From NCBI RefSeq assembly GCF_003202035.1, contig NZ_QJKC01000016.1, forward strand, positions 34,601 through 98,600: DNA of 64,000 bases. The letters run 5' to 3'. The DNA is from Aquitalea magnusonii (GTDB taxonomy: Bacteria; Pseudomonadota; Gammaproteobacteria; Burkholderiales; Chromobacteriaceae). Below, in pieces: positions 9,276 to 18,278 of the stretch; the stretch's first letter is position 1, and every line of letters begins with the position of its first letter. The notes beneath the pieces are model-generated. The model did no database searches. It was not told the DNA's origin and was given only the letters and a program-made list of their open reading frames with translations. The position numbers were made by a program, and so were the translations under genes.

Positions 9276-10748
9276 ATGACACCGTCCCCCGATACCCGGT
9301 GGCAGCGATTTGCCACCTATGCACTGTTTGCCCTGCTGCTGATTCGCCTGCTGGCGATGTGGGCCATTCCGCTGACCGACACCACTGAAGCGCGCTACGC
9401 CGAAATTGCCCGCAAAATGCTGGAAACCGGCAACTGGGTGACCTTGTGGCACGACTACGGAATTCCCTTCTGGGCCAAGCCACCGCTCTCCACCTGGACC
9501 TCTGCGGCCAGCATGGGCCTGTTTGGCGTCAACCCGCTGGCCGCCCGTCTGCCGGCGCTGCTGTTGTCACTGGCGGTACTGTGGCTGGTGGCCGATGCTG
9601 CGCGCCAGCGCCTGGGGCGCGATGCCGCGCTGGCCAGCGTACTGATTCTGGCTGGCAGCCTGCTGTTCTTTGGCGCGGCGGGCACGGTCATGACCGACCC
9701 GGCACTGATGTTCTGCGTCGCCCTGGCCCAGCTGGCGTTCTGGCATGCCATGCAAGGACGTGGCCGCCGCTGGAACTACCTGTTTTTCGTCGGCCTGGGC
9801 CTGGGCCTGCTGGCCAAGGGGCCGCTGGCCATCGTGCTGGTGGGCATGCCGATTTTCTGCTGGGTGCTGCTGCGCAATGAATGGAAAGCACTGTGGCAGC
9901 GCCTGCCGTGGATCAGCGGCAGCTTGCTGATGCTGGCCATTGCCCTGCCTTGGTATCTGCTGGCGGAATACCGCACCCCCGGCTTTCTCAATTACTTCAT
10001 CATGGGCGAGCATGTCAGCCGCTTTCTCGATCCGGGCTGGAAAGGCGACAAATACGGCTATGCCCATGCCACCCCGCGCGGCATGATCTGGCTGTACTGG
10101 CTGGGTGCGATCTTTCCGTGGTCGCTGGCCATGCTGGTCTGGCTGGCAGGCCATGGCAAACAGGCCATCGGCCTGAGCAAGGATGGCGATGGCTGGCGGC
10201 TGTATGTGCTGCTGTGGAGCCTGATGACGCTGCTGTTCTTCACCATTTCCGGCAATATCATTTTCCCCTACCCGCTGCCCATGCTGCCGGGTTGCGCCCT
10301 GCTGTTTGCCACGCTGTGGCAAGCCGGACGCCAGCCCGGCCAGGGCAGCAGCCTGCCCTGGCTGGCCCTGGTATCCGGGCTGCTGCTGCTGATTGCGGTC
10401 GGCCTGCAATGGAGCCAGGGGCAACGTTACTTCCGTACCCAGCAGCAGGTCATCGCCGCCTGGCAGCAGCAGCACCCTGCCGCTGGCAGCAAGCTGATCT
10501 ATTGGGATAGCCGCCGCGAGTTTTCCGCCGAGTTCTATAGCGAGGGCAAGGTGCTCACCACCAACCAGCCCGCTCAACTGCTGCAACTGCTGGCCGACCC
10601 GCACCAGCGCTTCATCGTCACCGAGCAGCGCGACCTGCCCAGCCTGCCGGCCGCCGTGGCCGCCCGCTTCCAGCCGCTGGCCAGCTTTGAAGTAATGAAA
10701 GACCACATGCTGCTGTTGCGCGCCAAGGGCGCCGACAGCGCACCATGA
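9276..10748 (+). CDS. ArnT-like membrane glycosyltransferase
   Basis: A 490-residue polytopic membrane protein. The N-terminal part has the PMT/ArnT fold signature: TDTTEARYAEIARKMLETGN contains the acidic residues used by GT-C enzymes, followed by WAKPPLSTW. About 10-12 helices occupy residues 10-400, and a soluble C-terminal domain follows. These enzymes move a sugar from undecaprenyl phosphate to lipid A or another acceptor in the periplasm. The gene leads a four-gene overlapping operon with GtrB, GtrA and a ChbG/HpnK homologue, so the donor is probably made by the next gene. The acceptor is unknown. Confidence 0.85.
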   Translation: MTPSPDTRWQRFATYALFALLLIRLLAMWAIPLTDTTEARYAEIARKMLETGNWVTLWHDYGIPFWAKPPLSTWTSAASMGLFGVNPLAARLPALLLSLAVLWLVADAARQRLGRDAALASVLILAGSLLFFGAAGTVMTDPALMFCVALAQLAFWHAMQGRGRRWNYLFFVGLGLGLLAKGPLAIVLVGMPIFCWVLLRNEWKALWQRLPWISGSLLMLAIALPWYLLAEYRTPGFLNYFIMGEHVSRFLDPGWKGDKYGYAHATPRGMIWLYWLGAIFPWSLAMLVWLAGHGKQAIGLSKDGDGWRLYVLLWSLMTLLFFTISGNIIFPYPLPMLPGCALLFATLWQAGRQPGQGSSLPWLALVSGLLLLIAVGLQWSQGQRYFRTQQQVIAAWQQQHPAAGSKLIYWDSRREFSAEFYSEGKVLTTNQPAQLLQLLADPHQRFIVTEQRDLPSLPAAVAARFQPLASFEVMKDHMLLLRAKGADSAP

Positions 10749-10765
10749 CAAGCAAGGAGACGCCG

Positions 10766-11776
10766 ATGACCGCTACGCCACCCAGCGCCTTCGTACCACC
10801 GTATCTGCTGCAGCAACGCGCCGCAGACCGCCCGGCCGACCCGCTGGTCAGCTGCATCCTGCCGGCTTACAACGAGAGCGAAAATATCGTGCCGATGTTG
10901 CAGACCCTGCACGGTCTGCTGAGCGAGGCCGGTTTCCGCCATGAATTCATCGTGGTGGACGACGGCAGCCGCGACAATACCGTTGAGCAGGTGATGAGCC
11001 AGATCGAGCTGCTGCCGGTCACCCTGCTGCAGCTGTCGCGCAACTTCGGCAAGGAACTGGCACTTACCGCCGGCATCGACCATGCCCATGGCGATGTGGC
11101 GGTGCTGATCGACAGCGATTTCCAGCATCCGCCGGAAATGGTGCCGGAATTCCTGCGTCAATGGCGTGCCGGCTACGACATGGTCTATAGCGTGCGCTCC
11201 AGCCGCGATAATGAAACCCTGGGCAAGCGGCTGTTCACCCGCGTGTTCTACACCCTGCTCAACAGCGGGGCGCGCCACAAGATTCCGGAAAACACCCAGG
11301 ATTTTCGCGTGATGGACCGCTGCGTGCTGGAAGCCCTGCGCCAGATGCCGGAACGCAACCGCTTCATGAAGGGCCTGTACAACTGGGTGGGCTTTACCCA
11401 GCTGCCAGTGGAAACCCATACCAAGGAGCGCCGCGCCGGCAAGAGCAGCTTCAATTTTTTCAGCCTGCTCAATCTGGGGCTGACCGGGCTGACTGCCTTT
11501 TCCAATGTGCCGCTGCGCATGTGGACGCTGATTGGCAGCGCCATCTCGCTGGCCTCCATCCTCTACGCCAGCTGGGAGCTGATCCATACCCTGCTCTTCG
11601 GTAATGACCAGCCGGGCTGGCCCACGCTGGCGGTGGCCGTGTCCTTTCTGGGCGGGGTGCAGCTGCTGTCCATCGGCATTCTGGGCGAGTACATCGGCCG
11701 CATCTTCAGTGAAGTGAAACAGCGCCCCATCTATCTGCTCAGCCGCGTCAGCCGCTCCGGACAGGACAAGCCATGA
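10766..11776 (+). CDS. GtrB/ArnC-like polyprenyl-phosphate glycosyltransferase
   Basis: A family 2 glycosyltransferase that probably loads a sugar onto undecaprenyl phosphate at the cytoplasmic face. The start at 10766 (MTATPPSAF, 336 residues) has AAGGAG 6 bp upstream; an upstream ATG at 10745 overlaps the previous stop and is the alternative. The nucleotide-sugar motif VVDDGSRDNT lies in the first 75 residues, and DSDFQHPPEM contains the metal-binding aspartates. Two membrane helices (about 240-310) sit in the C-terminal third, as in GtrB. It overlaps gtrA by 4 bp. Confidence 0.9.
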   Translation: MTATPPSAFVPPYLLQQRAADRPADPLVSCILPAYNESENIVPMLQTLHGLLSEAGFRHEFIVVDDGSRDNTVEQVMSQIELLPVTLLQLSRNFGKELALTAGIDHAHGDVAVLIDSDFQHPPEMVPEFLRQWRAGYDMVYSVRSSRDNETLGKRLFTRVFYTLLNSGARHKIPENTQDFRVMDRCVLEALRQMPERNRFMKGLYNWVGFTQLPVETHTKERRAGKSSFNFFSLLNLGLTGLTAFSNVPLRMWTLIGSAISLASILYASWELIHTLLFGNDQPGWPTLAVAVSFLGGVQLLSIGILGEYIGRIFSEVKQRPIYLLSRVSRSGQDKP

Positions 11777-12162
11777 AGCGCGAGCTGTTCTGGTTTGGCG
11801 TGATCGGCGTCAGCGCCATGCTGGCGCACTTCCTGCTGGTGGCCTGCCTGCTGGTGCCGGCCGGCCTGCCGCCGCTGCTGGCCAATGTCATCGCCTTCCT
11901 GCTGGCCTTCCAGATCAGCTACTGGGGACATCGCCACAAGACCTTCGAGGCCGGCCATGTGCCGCACCGCCAGGCATTGCCACGCTTCTTCATGGTGTCC
12001 TGCCTCAGCTTTGGCCTGAACGAGGCCATGTATTTCCTGCTCTTGCACTTTACCGCGCTGGATTACCGCATCGCCTTGCTGATCGTGCTGGGCAGCGTGG
12101 CCGTGTTCACCTTTGTCCTGAGCAAGCTGTGGGCATTCTCGGGCCAGGCGCAGCCGACATGA
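11773..12162 (+). CDS. GtrA family small membrane protein (candidate lipid-linked sugar flippase)
   Basis: 129 residues with four predicted membrane helices and the family pattern of short loops with basic residues (SYWGHRHKTFEAG between helices 2 and 3). GtrA-type proteins are thought to flip undecaprenyl-phosphate sugars made by GtrB. The ATGA overlap with the GtrB gene and the ATG(A) overlap with the next gene make a tightly coupled operon. Confidence 0.88.
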   Translation: MKRELFWFGVIGVSAMLAHFLLVACLLVPAGLPPLLANVIAFLLAFQISYWGHRHKTFEAGHVPHRQALPRFFMVSCLSFGLNEAMYFLLLHFTALDYRIALLIVLGSVAVFTFVLSKLWAFSGQAQPT

Positions 12163-12965
12163 GCCCACGCCGCTTCACCCTGTGTGCGGATGATTTCGCC
12201 CAGTCACCAGCCATCAGCCAGGGCATACTCGATTTGCTGCAGGCTGGCCGCCTGTCTGCCACCAGCGTGATGACGCAGTCGCCGCACTGGCCGGCCCTGG
12301 CCGCGCCACTGTCAGCGCTGCAGCAGCAAGCCGATATCGGCCTGCATTTCAATCTCACCCATGATTTCGCCAACGGCCCGCAGCTGCTCAAGCCCCTGTC
12401 GCACTGGCTGCTGCTCAGCCAGCTGCGCTGTCTGCCCTATCAGGCCCTGCTGGACAGCCTGCTGCGCCAGATCGACCTGTTCAGCCAGCACCTGGGCCGC
12501 CTGCCGGACTTTATCGACGGCCACCAGCATGTGCATGCGCTGCCCGTCGTGCGCGAGGCCCTGTTCGCCGCCATCGCCCTGCGCTGGACAGACAGCAACA
12601 AGCCCTATCTGCGTGCACCGGACCACTTGGGCCACCCTGGCGACAGCCGCCTGAAAGCCGTGGTACTACAAACGGTATGCCGCGGCTTTGCCCAGGCGGC
12701 CAGCCAGCACGGCCTGGTGTGCAATCGCTGGTTTGCCGGACTGTATGCGCTGACGCCGGAAGCCGGCTTTGCCACGCTGATGCAGCAGTGGCTGCAACAC
12801 GGAGAGGAAGGTGCGCTGCTGATGTGCCACCCCGGCCTGCCGGCAGACGATGCCAGCGATCCGATCGCCGCTGCCCGTGCCGTGGAATATGGCTATCTGG
12901 GCAGCGCAGCCTTTGCCGAAGCCTGCCGCACGGCCGGAGTCGAGCTGGGAAAATTCAGCCATTAA
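12159..12965 (+). CDS. ChbG/HpnK family deacetylase
   Basis: A YdjC-fold carbohydrate deacetylase homologue. The start at 12159 (MSPRRFTLCADDF, 268 residues) overlaps the gtrA stop. The metal-site motifs are visible: CADDFAQSPAIS at about residues 8-19 and the DGHQHVHALP segment near residue 120, with the two histidines of H-x-x-H type. Family members remove acetyl groups from chitobiose-type sugars or act in hopanoid or glycolipid pathways. Here the operon suggests it trims a lipid-linked or transferred amino sugar. It ends convergently with the next gene, overlapping by 4 bp. Confidence 0.85.
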   Translation: MSPRRFTLCADDFAQSPAISQGILDLLQAGRLSATSVMTQSPHWPALAAPLSALQQQADIGLHFNLTHDFANGPQLLKPLSHWLLLSQLRCLPYQALLDSLLRQIDLFSQHLGRLPDFIDGHQHVHALPVVREALFAAIALRWTDSNKPYLRAPDHLGHPGDSRLKAVVLQTVCRGFAQAASQHGLVCNRWFAGLYALTPEAGFATLMQQWLQHGEEGALLMCHPGLPADDASDPIAAARAVEYGYLGSAAFAEACRTAGVELGKFSH

Positions 12966-13639
12966 AGCCGGGGCCAGGCCAGCGCCCACGGGGTAGCGAC
13001 CTCGCGGGCCACACAGGACTGCAAGGCCGGGCTGACAAACTGCTCGCCTTGATCAGGTGGACAGACGAAGGCGAAATCCTCGCCATCCAGACTGAAGCGC
13101 AGCGCATAGGCGTGCAGATAGCCACGATCCGCTGCGCTGCCGCCATACAGGGTATCGCCCAGGATCGGCGCCGATTGCGACTTCAGCGCCACCCGCAGCT
13201 GATGGGTCTTGCCACTATGCGGCCGTAGCAAGAACAGACGCAGCCCAGGCTGCACCGAAAAGCTGAAAAACTGGGTGATCGCCGGATTGGCCTGGCTGCC
13301 CAGCAGGCGCCACGCCCCGCCCCGCCCCTTGTCCATATCGCCCTTGATCAGCCCCTGTTTTTTCTGCGGCTTGCGATCAGACAGCGCCAGATAGTATTTC
13401 TCCACCTGATGTGCGGCAAAGGCTGCACCCAGCTGGCTGGCCACCTCACTGGAACGGGCCAGCAGGATCAGCCCGGAAGTGATGCGGTCCAGCCGGTGCA
13501 CCGGCCACAGCGCCTCGTCCGCTAGCTCCGCCCGCACGCCATCCAGCAGGCCAGCCTCTGCGCCCTCGCGATGAAAGCTGACGCCGGCATGCTTGTTGAT
13601 CAGGTAAAAACGTGGGTCGGTATGCAGCAGGGTAAACAT
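12962..13639 (-). CDS. RluA-family pseudouridine synthase
   Basis: A 225-residue protein starting at MFTLLHTDPRFYLINKHAG (a GTG four codons upstream is possible). The catalytic motif HRLDRITSG contains the Asp that attacks uridine; the core continues with LLARSSEVASQ and the RNA-binding RPHSGKTHQLRVAL segment, then ILGDTLYG. There is no S4 domain, and it is shorter than RluC/RluD, close to TruC/RluA in size. The exact rRNA or tRNA target cannot be assigned. Confidence 0.88.
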   Translation of the reverse strand: MFTLLHTDPRFYLINKHAGVSFHREGAEAGLLDGVRAELADEALWPVHRLDRITSGLILLARSSEVASQLGAAFAAHQVEKYYLALSDRKPQKKQGLIKGDMDKGRGGAWRLLGSQANPAITQFFSFSVQPGLRLFLLRPHSGKTHQLRVALKSQSAPILGDTLYGGSAADRGYLHAYALRFSLDGEDFAFVCPPDQGEQFVSPALQSCVAREVATPWALAWPRL

Positions 13640-13680
13640 GGCCAGGAACACCAGCGGAACAAAGCCGGCATTCTACCCGC

Positions 13681-14166
13681 TCAGCAGGGATCGCTGGTTT
13701 TTTGCTGGGCTTCCATGCGCAGCTTCTTGCGGATCTCGGCGTCGCGGAAACGCTTTTTCTGCTCGTCGGTGTCCAGGCTCAGGGGCGGCACCGCCACCGC
13801 CTTGCCATCTTCAAAGGCCACCATGGTGAAGTAGCAGCTATTGGTATGGCGTACACTGCGCCGCTGGATATCCTCGGCCACCACCTTGATGCCGATTTCC
13901 ATCGAAGTCCGGCCAACATGGTTGACGCTGGCCATGAAGGTCACCAGTTCGCCCACATGGATGGGCTGCTTGAACAGCACCTGGTCCACCGACAGGGTCA
14001 CCACATAGCGCCCGGCATAGCGGCTGGCACAAGCATAAGCCACCTGGTCCAGCAGCTTGAGCAACACGCCGCCATGCACATTGCCGGAAAAATTGGCCAT
14101 GTCCGGCATCATCAATACCGACATCACCAGTTCGCGCTGGTTTTCCTGTGCTGCCTGATCTTGCAT
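13681..14166 (-). CDS. Hotdog-fold acyl-CoA thioesterase (YciA-like)
   Basis: 161 residues from MQDQAAQENQRELV. I chose this start because AAGGAA lies 8 bp upstream; an ATG at 14193 is in frame. The hotdog core motif NFSGNVHGGVLLKLLDQVAY carries the HGG signature, followed by VTLSVDQVLFKQPIHVGELV and SMEIGIKVVAED. This matches cytosolic acyl-CoA thioesterases that hydrolyse acyl-CoA to free acid. It is monocistronic and stops 29 bp beyond the pseudouridine synthase start. Confidence 0.9.
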   Translation of the reverse strand: MQDQAAQENQRELVMSVLMMPDMANFSGNVHGGVLLKLLDQVAYACASRYAGRYVVTLSVDQVLFKQPIHVGELVTFMASVNHVGRTSMEIGIKVVAEDIQRRSVRHTNSCYFTMVAFEDGKAVAVPPLSLDTDEQKKRFRDAEIRKKLRMEAQQKTSDPC

Positions 14167-14509
14167 ATCCCTGCTTTCCTTAGCGTTATTCATTGTGCGG
14201 GCTTGCTGCGCGGCCAGCCCATGCCTGGAGTCCCCCCGGACCCCGATAGCCTGTTCTGGCCGGATCCACCACAGCAATGGCCGTCATTCTGCCGCAGCAA
14301 GCGCGCACTGTCGCGCTTGGCATGCGGCCCCGGCCCGCCACCGGCCAGCCACCACATCATCCAGCCGCCAGCCCGCACGGAGCGCAGCGGCGGCAGGCGC
14401 TGATGCAGACAAGCCACAACGCTTTGCAACAGCCATAAAATAATCTTTGTATTCAATGAATTGAACCGCGCCATGCACTACACTGAAACTGTTCAGGATG
14501 GTGCCAATC

Positions 14510-15139
14510 ATGAGCATTTCTTCCCTCTCCGCCAGTACTGGCTACCCGATCAGCAGCGGGCTGCAACACGGTCCGGCCTGCAACTGTCCATCGTGCACGG
14601 CAGCGCGCATGGCGTCGATTGCCACCCCGGTTGCCGGCGTGACACCGCCCTCCCCCTCGGCCATTTACAGCGGCAAATCGCTCAGCCCCGACCAGCAAAA
14701 GCAGCTGGATGAACTGCGTGCGCGCGATGCCGATGTGCGCCAGCATGAGCAAGCCCACATGGCTGCCGGAGGGGCGCTGGTCAGTGGCGGGGCCAACTAC
14801 AGTTATCAGGAAGGCCCGGATGGCAAGCAATATGCCATCGGTGGTGAAGTCAGCATCCGGCTGAGCAGCGGCCAGTCGCCGCAGGAAACCCTGAGCAATG
14901 CCAAACAGGTGGCTGCTGCCGCGCTCGCCCCGACCGACCCTTCCGGCCAGGACCGGGCAGTGGCCGCCGAAGCCGAACAAATGGCGCAGCAAGCCCAGTC
15001 CGAAATCGACAAGCAGCAGCAACAGCAAGTGCAGCAAGCCCAGCACAACCCGGCCATCGATACCGCCAAGGCGATTTTTGCCGCCATCGCCCACCCGCAA
15101 CCCAGCAGCAAGGGCAATGCGGTCGATACTTTTGCCTGA
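14510..15139 (+). CDS. SprA-related putative metalloprotease
   Basis: About 209 residues from MSISSLSASTGYPISS (an ATG four codons earlier is an alternative). An early CNCPSC motif could bind metal. The centre holds DADVRQHEQAHMAAGGALVS, with HEQAH in the H-E-x-x-H pattern of zinc metalloproteases, followed by GPDGKQYAIGGEV, the signature I associate with SprA/CJM1_0395 family proteins. The C-terminal part is a Gln-rich coiled segment. There is no signal peptide. Proteolytic activity is inferred from the motif only. Confidence 0.75.
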   Translation: MSISSLSASTGYPISSGLQHGPACNCPSCTAARMASIATPVAGVTPPSPSAIYSGKSLSPDQQKQLDELRARDADVRQHEQAHMAAGGALVSGGANYSYQEGPDGKQYAIGGEVSIRLSSGQSPQETLSNAKQVAAAALAPTDPSGQDRAVAAEAEQMAQQAQSEIDKQQQQQVQQAQHNPAIDTAKAIFAAIAHPQPSSKGNAVDTFA

Positions 15140-15207
15140 CCCCGCGCTAGCTGAGATTCATCCCCGGACAGCCGCCACCCATGATTTTGTCATAGCTGGA
15201 GCGACGG

Positions 15208-15240
15208 CAAAAAAATGGGCTGACCGGATAGGGTCAGCCC
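15208..15240 (-). terminator. Rho-independent terminator of lrgAB
   Basis: On the minus strand GGGCTGACC, loop, GGTCAGCCC followed by ATTTTTTT. It lies about 100 bp past the lrgB stop. Confidence 0.8.
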
Positions 15241-15338
15241 GAACAACGCTCGTGTGGGAGTACAACAAGAGGAGAGACACCACACACCACTCCCGATGGC
15301 ATGGGCTTACTACAGAGAAATCTTGGCTCCGGTCCGTC

Positions 15339-16022
15339 TCAGACGAACCAGGCGATCAGCGGGGCGGCAAACACCGTGGCAATGCCCCCCAGCATCATGG
15401 TCAGGCTGGCCACCACGCCTTCTTCCGCCCCCAGTTCATTGGCCTTGGCCGTGCCGGCACCATGTGCGGCAGCCCCCAGCAAAGCCCCCTTGGCCAGACG
15501 CGAGCGCAAGGGCAGCAGCATCAGCATCACTTCACCCAGCAACATGCCGGCCACACCGGTGATCACCACAAACACCGCGGTCAGATCGGGCGAGGCACCG
15601 ATTGTGGACGCCGTGGCCAGGGCAAACGGCGTGCTGATCGACCGTGGTGCCAGGCTTTTCTGCAACAGCTCGGACAAACCGAAAGCCCGTGCCAGCCACA
15701 CCGAACTCAATACCGCCACTGGCATCGCCACCAGTACACCGCAACTGAGCGACAAGGCATGTTTGCGGATCACCTGGCGCTGCTCGTAAATCGGGATGGC
15801 AAACGCCACCGTTGCCGGGCCAAGCAACCAGCTCAGCCAGTGCGTATCCTGAAAATAGGTGTGGTAGGGAATATGCCCCACCACCACTGCGCCAATCACC
15901 AGCAAGGGCACCGCCAGCAAGGGGGCGCTCCACCAGTTGCCAGTGCGGCGGTACAGCTTCTTGGCCAGCCAGTACAACACCAGCGTCAGCAGCAAACAGG
16001 CAAAAGCCAGCAGGTTTTCCAT
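15339..16022 (-). CDS. lrgB: LrgB/CidB family membrane protein
   Basis: 227 residues with about seven hydrophobic helices, starting at MENLLAFACLLLTL (GGAG 9 bp upstream). The conserved LrgB stretch LAPRSISTPFALATASTIGA, then GAAAHGAGTAKA near the C-terminus, identifies the family. LrgB works with LrgA; such pairs modulate murein hydrolase export or move small metabolites such as glycolate or pyruvate in different bacteria. It starts one base after the lrgA stop. Confidence 0.93.
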   Translation of the reverse strand: MENLLAFACLLLTLVLYWLAKKLYRRTGNWWSAPLLAVPLLVIGAVVVGHIPYHTYFQDTHWLSWLLGPATVAFAIPIYEQRQVIRKHALSLSCGVLVAMPVAVLSSVWLARAFGLSELLQKSLAPRSISTPFALATASTIGASPDLTAVFVVITGVAGMLLGEVMLMLLPLRSRLAKGALLGAAAHGAGTAKANELGAEEGVVASLTMMLGGIATVFAAPLIAWFV

Positions 16023-16023
16023 C

Positions 16024-16443
16024 TCACAGCACTCCATGCTGTCGCTTGCGCCGCTTCAGCAGGATTTCAAATTTGTAGCCGGCATCCACCACCAGCGAAG
16101 TCACCGTCATCACCAGCACGGTAGACAACAGGATCACCAGCACGATGCGCAGACCGATACTGCCCAGCAGCTGCGGATACTGCACCACGGCCACGGTGGC
16201 CGGGATAAAGAACAACAACATCTCCGCCAGCAGCCAGCGCGCCCCGCTCTTGCACCAGGACAGGGGCAACCAGCCCAGCGCCAGCGCCGCCAGCACCAGG
16301 AACATGCCCAGCACACCCGCCGGAATTTCCGGCACATAAGCGTGGCTCAGGCGGCTGGCCAGCAGCCACACCAGACTGAGCAGCACCACTTGCGACAGCG
16401 TGGACAGGCTTTGCTTGACGGCAAGGTTCGGCAGGTTTTTCAT
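16024..16443 (-). CDS. lrgA: LrgA/CidA family holin-like protein
   Basis: 139 residues with four membrane helices, starting at MKNLPNLAVKQS. The family segment YVPEIPAGVLGMFLVLAALA (PG-x-x-G-M type) is present and is followed by LLFFIPATVAVVQY. It is the first gene of the lrgAB operon and is divergent from a LysR gene, the usual arrangement for a CidR-like regulator of cid/lrg genes. Confidence 0.92.
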   Translation of the reverse strand: MKNLPNLAVKQSLSTLSQVVLLSLVWLLASRLSHAYVPEIPAGVLGMFLVLAALALGWLPLSWCKSGARWLLAEMLLFFIPATVAVVQYPQLLGSIGLRIVLVILLSTVLVMTVTSLVVDAGYKFEILLKRRKRQHGVL

Positions 16444-16498
16444 GATCCGGTCACTCCGCAACCAGGAAACGTGAATCGAGTATAGTCGCCACCATTTC

Positions 16499-16540
16499 AT
16501 TCAAAAAATGAATTAAAATTATCAAACTCATTCTTGAATG
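16499..16540. promoter_or_regulatory. Two inverted repeats in the lrgA-lysR intergenic region
   Basis: ATTCA-N5-TGAAT (16499-16513) and CATTCTTGAATG (16529-16540) share the half-site ATTC/GAAT and are 15 bp apart. They lie in the AT-rich 106-bp spacer between divergent lrgA and the LysR gene. They are candidates for the LysR protein's binding sites; LysR sites are often interrupted palindromes of this size. Confidence 0.5.
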
Positions 16541-16549
16541 GAATCGATC

Positions 16550-17440
16550 ATGGATATCCGGGCATTGCGCTACTTTGTCGAAGTGGTCAAACGGCACAGT
16601 TTCACCAAGGCGGCGGAAGCCTTGTTCGTGACCCAGCCCACCATCAGCAAGATGGTGAAGCAGCTGGAAGAAGAACTGGGCACGCCGCTGATCATCCGCG
16701 AGGGCCGCAGCTTCCGGCTGAGTGATGCCGGCAAGGTGGCGTTCGAGCGCGGGCTGGATGTGCTGTCGGCCATGAGCCAGCTCAAGAACGAGCTGAACGA
16801 CCTGGCCGGGCTCTCCAGCGGCGAGCTGGTGGTGGGCCTGCCGCCCATGGTGGGCGTGGCCTTTTTCGCGCCGGTGGTCAGCACCTTTCGCGAGCGCTAC
16901 CCCGGCATCGAGCTGAAAATGGTGGAGGATGGCGCCCTGGCCATCGAAAACAGCGTACGCAGTGGTGAACTGGAAATCGGCGTGGCGGTATTGCCGGTGG
17001 ACAACAGCATCTTTCAGCAATTTGCCGTGGTACGCGACCCGCTATGTCTGGTGGCGCCGGCCGGCTCGCCCTGGCATGGCCGTTCGGTGGTCACCCTGCC
17101 CGATATCGCCGACCAGGACTTCGTGCTGTATCCGGAAGACTTCACCCTGTCCAGCCGCATCAGCCATGCCTTCCGCGAAATGGGCAAGCCGCTGCATATC
17201 GTCGGCCGCAGCGCGCACTGGGATTTCATCGTCGAACTGGTCACCGCCCGGCTGGGGATTACCCTGCTACCCCGCTCGGTGGTGGAAAGACTGGACCGGG
17301 AACTCTACGACGTGATTCCGGTATCCAACCCCTGGCTGATCTGGCATCTGGCCTTGATCTGGCAGCAGGGCAGCTATCTGTCCCATGCCGCCCGTGCCTG
17401 GATATCCGTCACCCAGGAAGTGCTGGGTGGCCTGCAATAA
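16550..17440 (+). CDS. LysR family transcriptional regulator
   Basis: 296 residues from MDIRALRYFVEVVKRHSF. The N-terminal winged HTH (residues 1-60) includes SFTKAAEALFVTQPTISKMV, the LysR recognition helix region. The periplasmic-binding-protein-like effector domain follows at about 90-290 (LVVGLPPMVGVAFFAPVV and so on). It faces lrgAB, so it is probably a CidR-like activator of that pair that also controls itself. An ATG four codons upstream (16538) would lie within the second inverted repeat. Confidence 0.93.
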   Translation: MDIRALRYFVEVVKRHSFTKAAEALFVTQPTISKMVKQLEEELGTPLIIREGRSFRLSDAGKVAFERGLDVLSAMSQLKNELNDLAGLSSGELVVGLPPMVGVAFFAPVVSTFRERYPGIELKMVEDGALAIENSVRSGELEIGVAVLPVDNSIFQQFAVVRDPLCLVAPAGSPWHGRSVVTLPDIADQDFVLYPEDFTLSSRISHAFREMGKPLHIVGRSAHWDFIVELVTARLGITLLPRSVVERLDRELYDVIPVSNPWLIWHLALIWQQGSYLSHAARAWISVTQEVLGGLQ

Positions 17441-17456
17441 CACTCAAGGAAGCGCC

Positions 17457-17894
17457 ATGAAACACTACCTTGCCCTGCTGCTTTGCCTGTGGCTGGCCGG
17501 CTGCAGCACGCTGGGCCTGCAAAAGCCGCAGGTCAGTCTGGTCGACATCCACCCGGCCGCCTCCACCCTGCTGGAGCAGAACTTCGATGTCACCCTGCGC
17601 CTGCAGAACCCCAACACACTGCCACTCAGCGCCAGCGGATTGCGCTTTGACCTGGATGTCGCCGGCAACCGCCTGGCCAGCGGTCTCAGCAATCAGGCCA
17701 TTGCCGTACCGGCGCTGGGCGAAGCCGAAATCACCGTGCGGGTACATACCTCCACCCTCAGCTGGCTGAAACAGCTGGGCAAGGCCATGAATGGTACGGG
17801 CAAGCTCGACTACCAGTTGCAGGGACAGCTGGAGGGCCTGCAAGGCATCGCCAGCCTGCCCTTCAGCAGCAGCGGGGAATGGAAGCTGCCCTGA
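17457..17894 (+). CDS. LEA type 2 / WHy-domain lipoprotein
   Basis: 145 residues from MKHYLALLLCLWLAGC, a lipoprotein signal peptide with lipobox LAGC. The mature part is a beta-sandwich: QNFDVTLRLQNPNTLPLSAS is the typical N-P-N segment of the LEA-2/WHy domain, followed by GLRFDLDVAGNRLASG. It starts 16 bp after the LysR stop, with AAGGA before the ATG, so it may be co-transcribed. The role is unknown; related proteins are linked to envelope stress. Confidence 0.8.
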   Translation: MKHYLALLLCLWLAGCSTLGLQKPQVSLVDIHPAASTLLEQNFDVTLRLQNPNTLPLSASGLRFDLDVAGNRLASGLSNQAIAVPALGEAEITVRVHTSTLSWLKQLGKAMNGTGKLDYQLQGQLEGLQGIASLPFSSSGEWKLP

Positions 17895-18278
17895 ATCTTG
17901 CCCTCTCCATCGCAGCCAGCTCGTACCAGTCGGCGTACTCCTACGGCACGATGACCGTGATCTGCCACCGGCAAGAGCTGGCTGGCCAGGTTGACACGCG
18001 CTAAGACCCGCCCACGCTAGTGGCAGCGCATGCCTGTCGGTATGGTTGATCGGTTTCGCTAGCGGATTGGTGTTGCTCAAGCGGCAGCTGCCTGCTCAGC
18101 CAAGGGCCGACGCAGGCAGTGCTGTGCTACAGCCCGGCTGAAAGAACTGATCTTCGGCCAAATCAGCCCATTATCCCGATAATGGCTGGCGGATGATGCC
18201 TTCATCCACAGACCGCCCTCCCCCGATTTATTACATTGGACTTCACTAGCAATTCCAGTTGCCAATTTGGGGGTATCC
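17895..18278. other. 384-bp intergenic region without a convincing gene
   Basis: Short ORFs here lack ribosome sites and domain-like composition. I see no tRNA, strong terminator or repeat. The last 20 bp contain GGGGG as the ribosome site for the next gene. Confidence 0.6.

Noticed and set aside
17895..18278. Short gene or RNA between the LEA-type lipoprotein and the MFS gene
   Set aside because: ORFs lack ribosome sites and plausible composition; no cloverleaf or strong fold seen.
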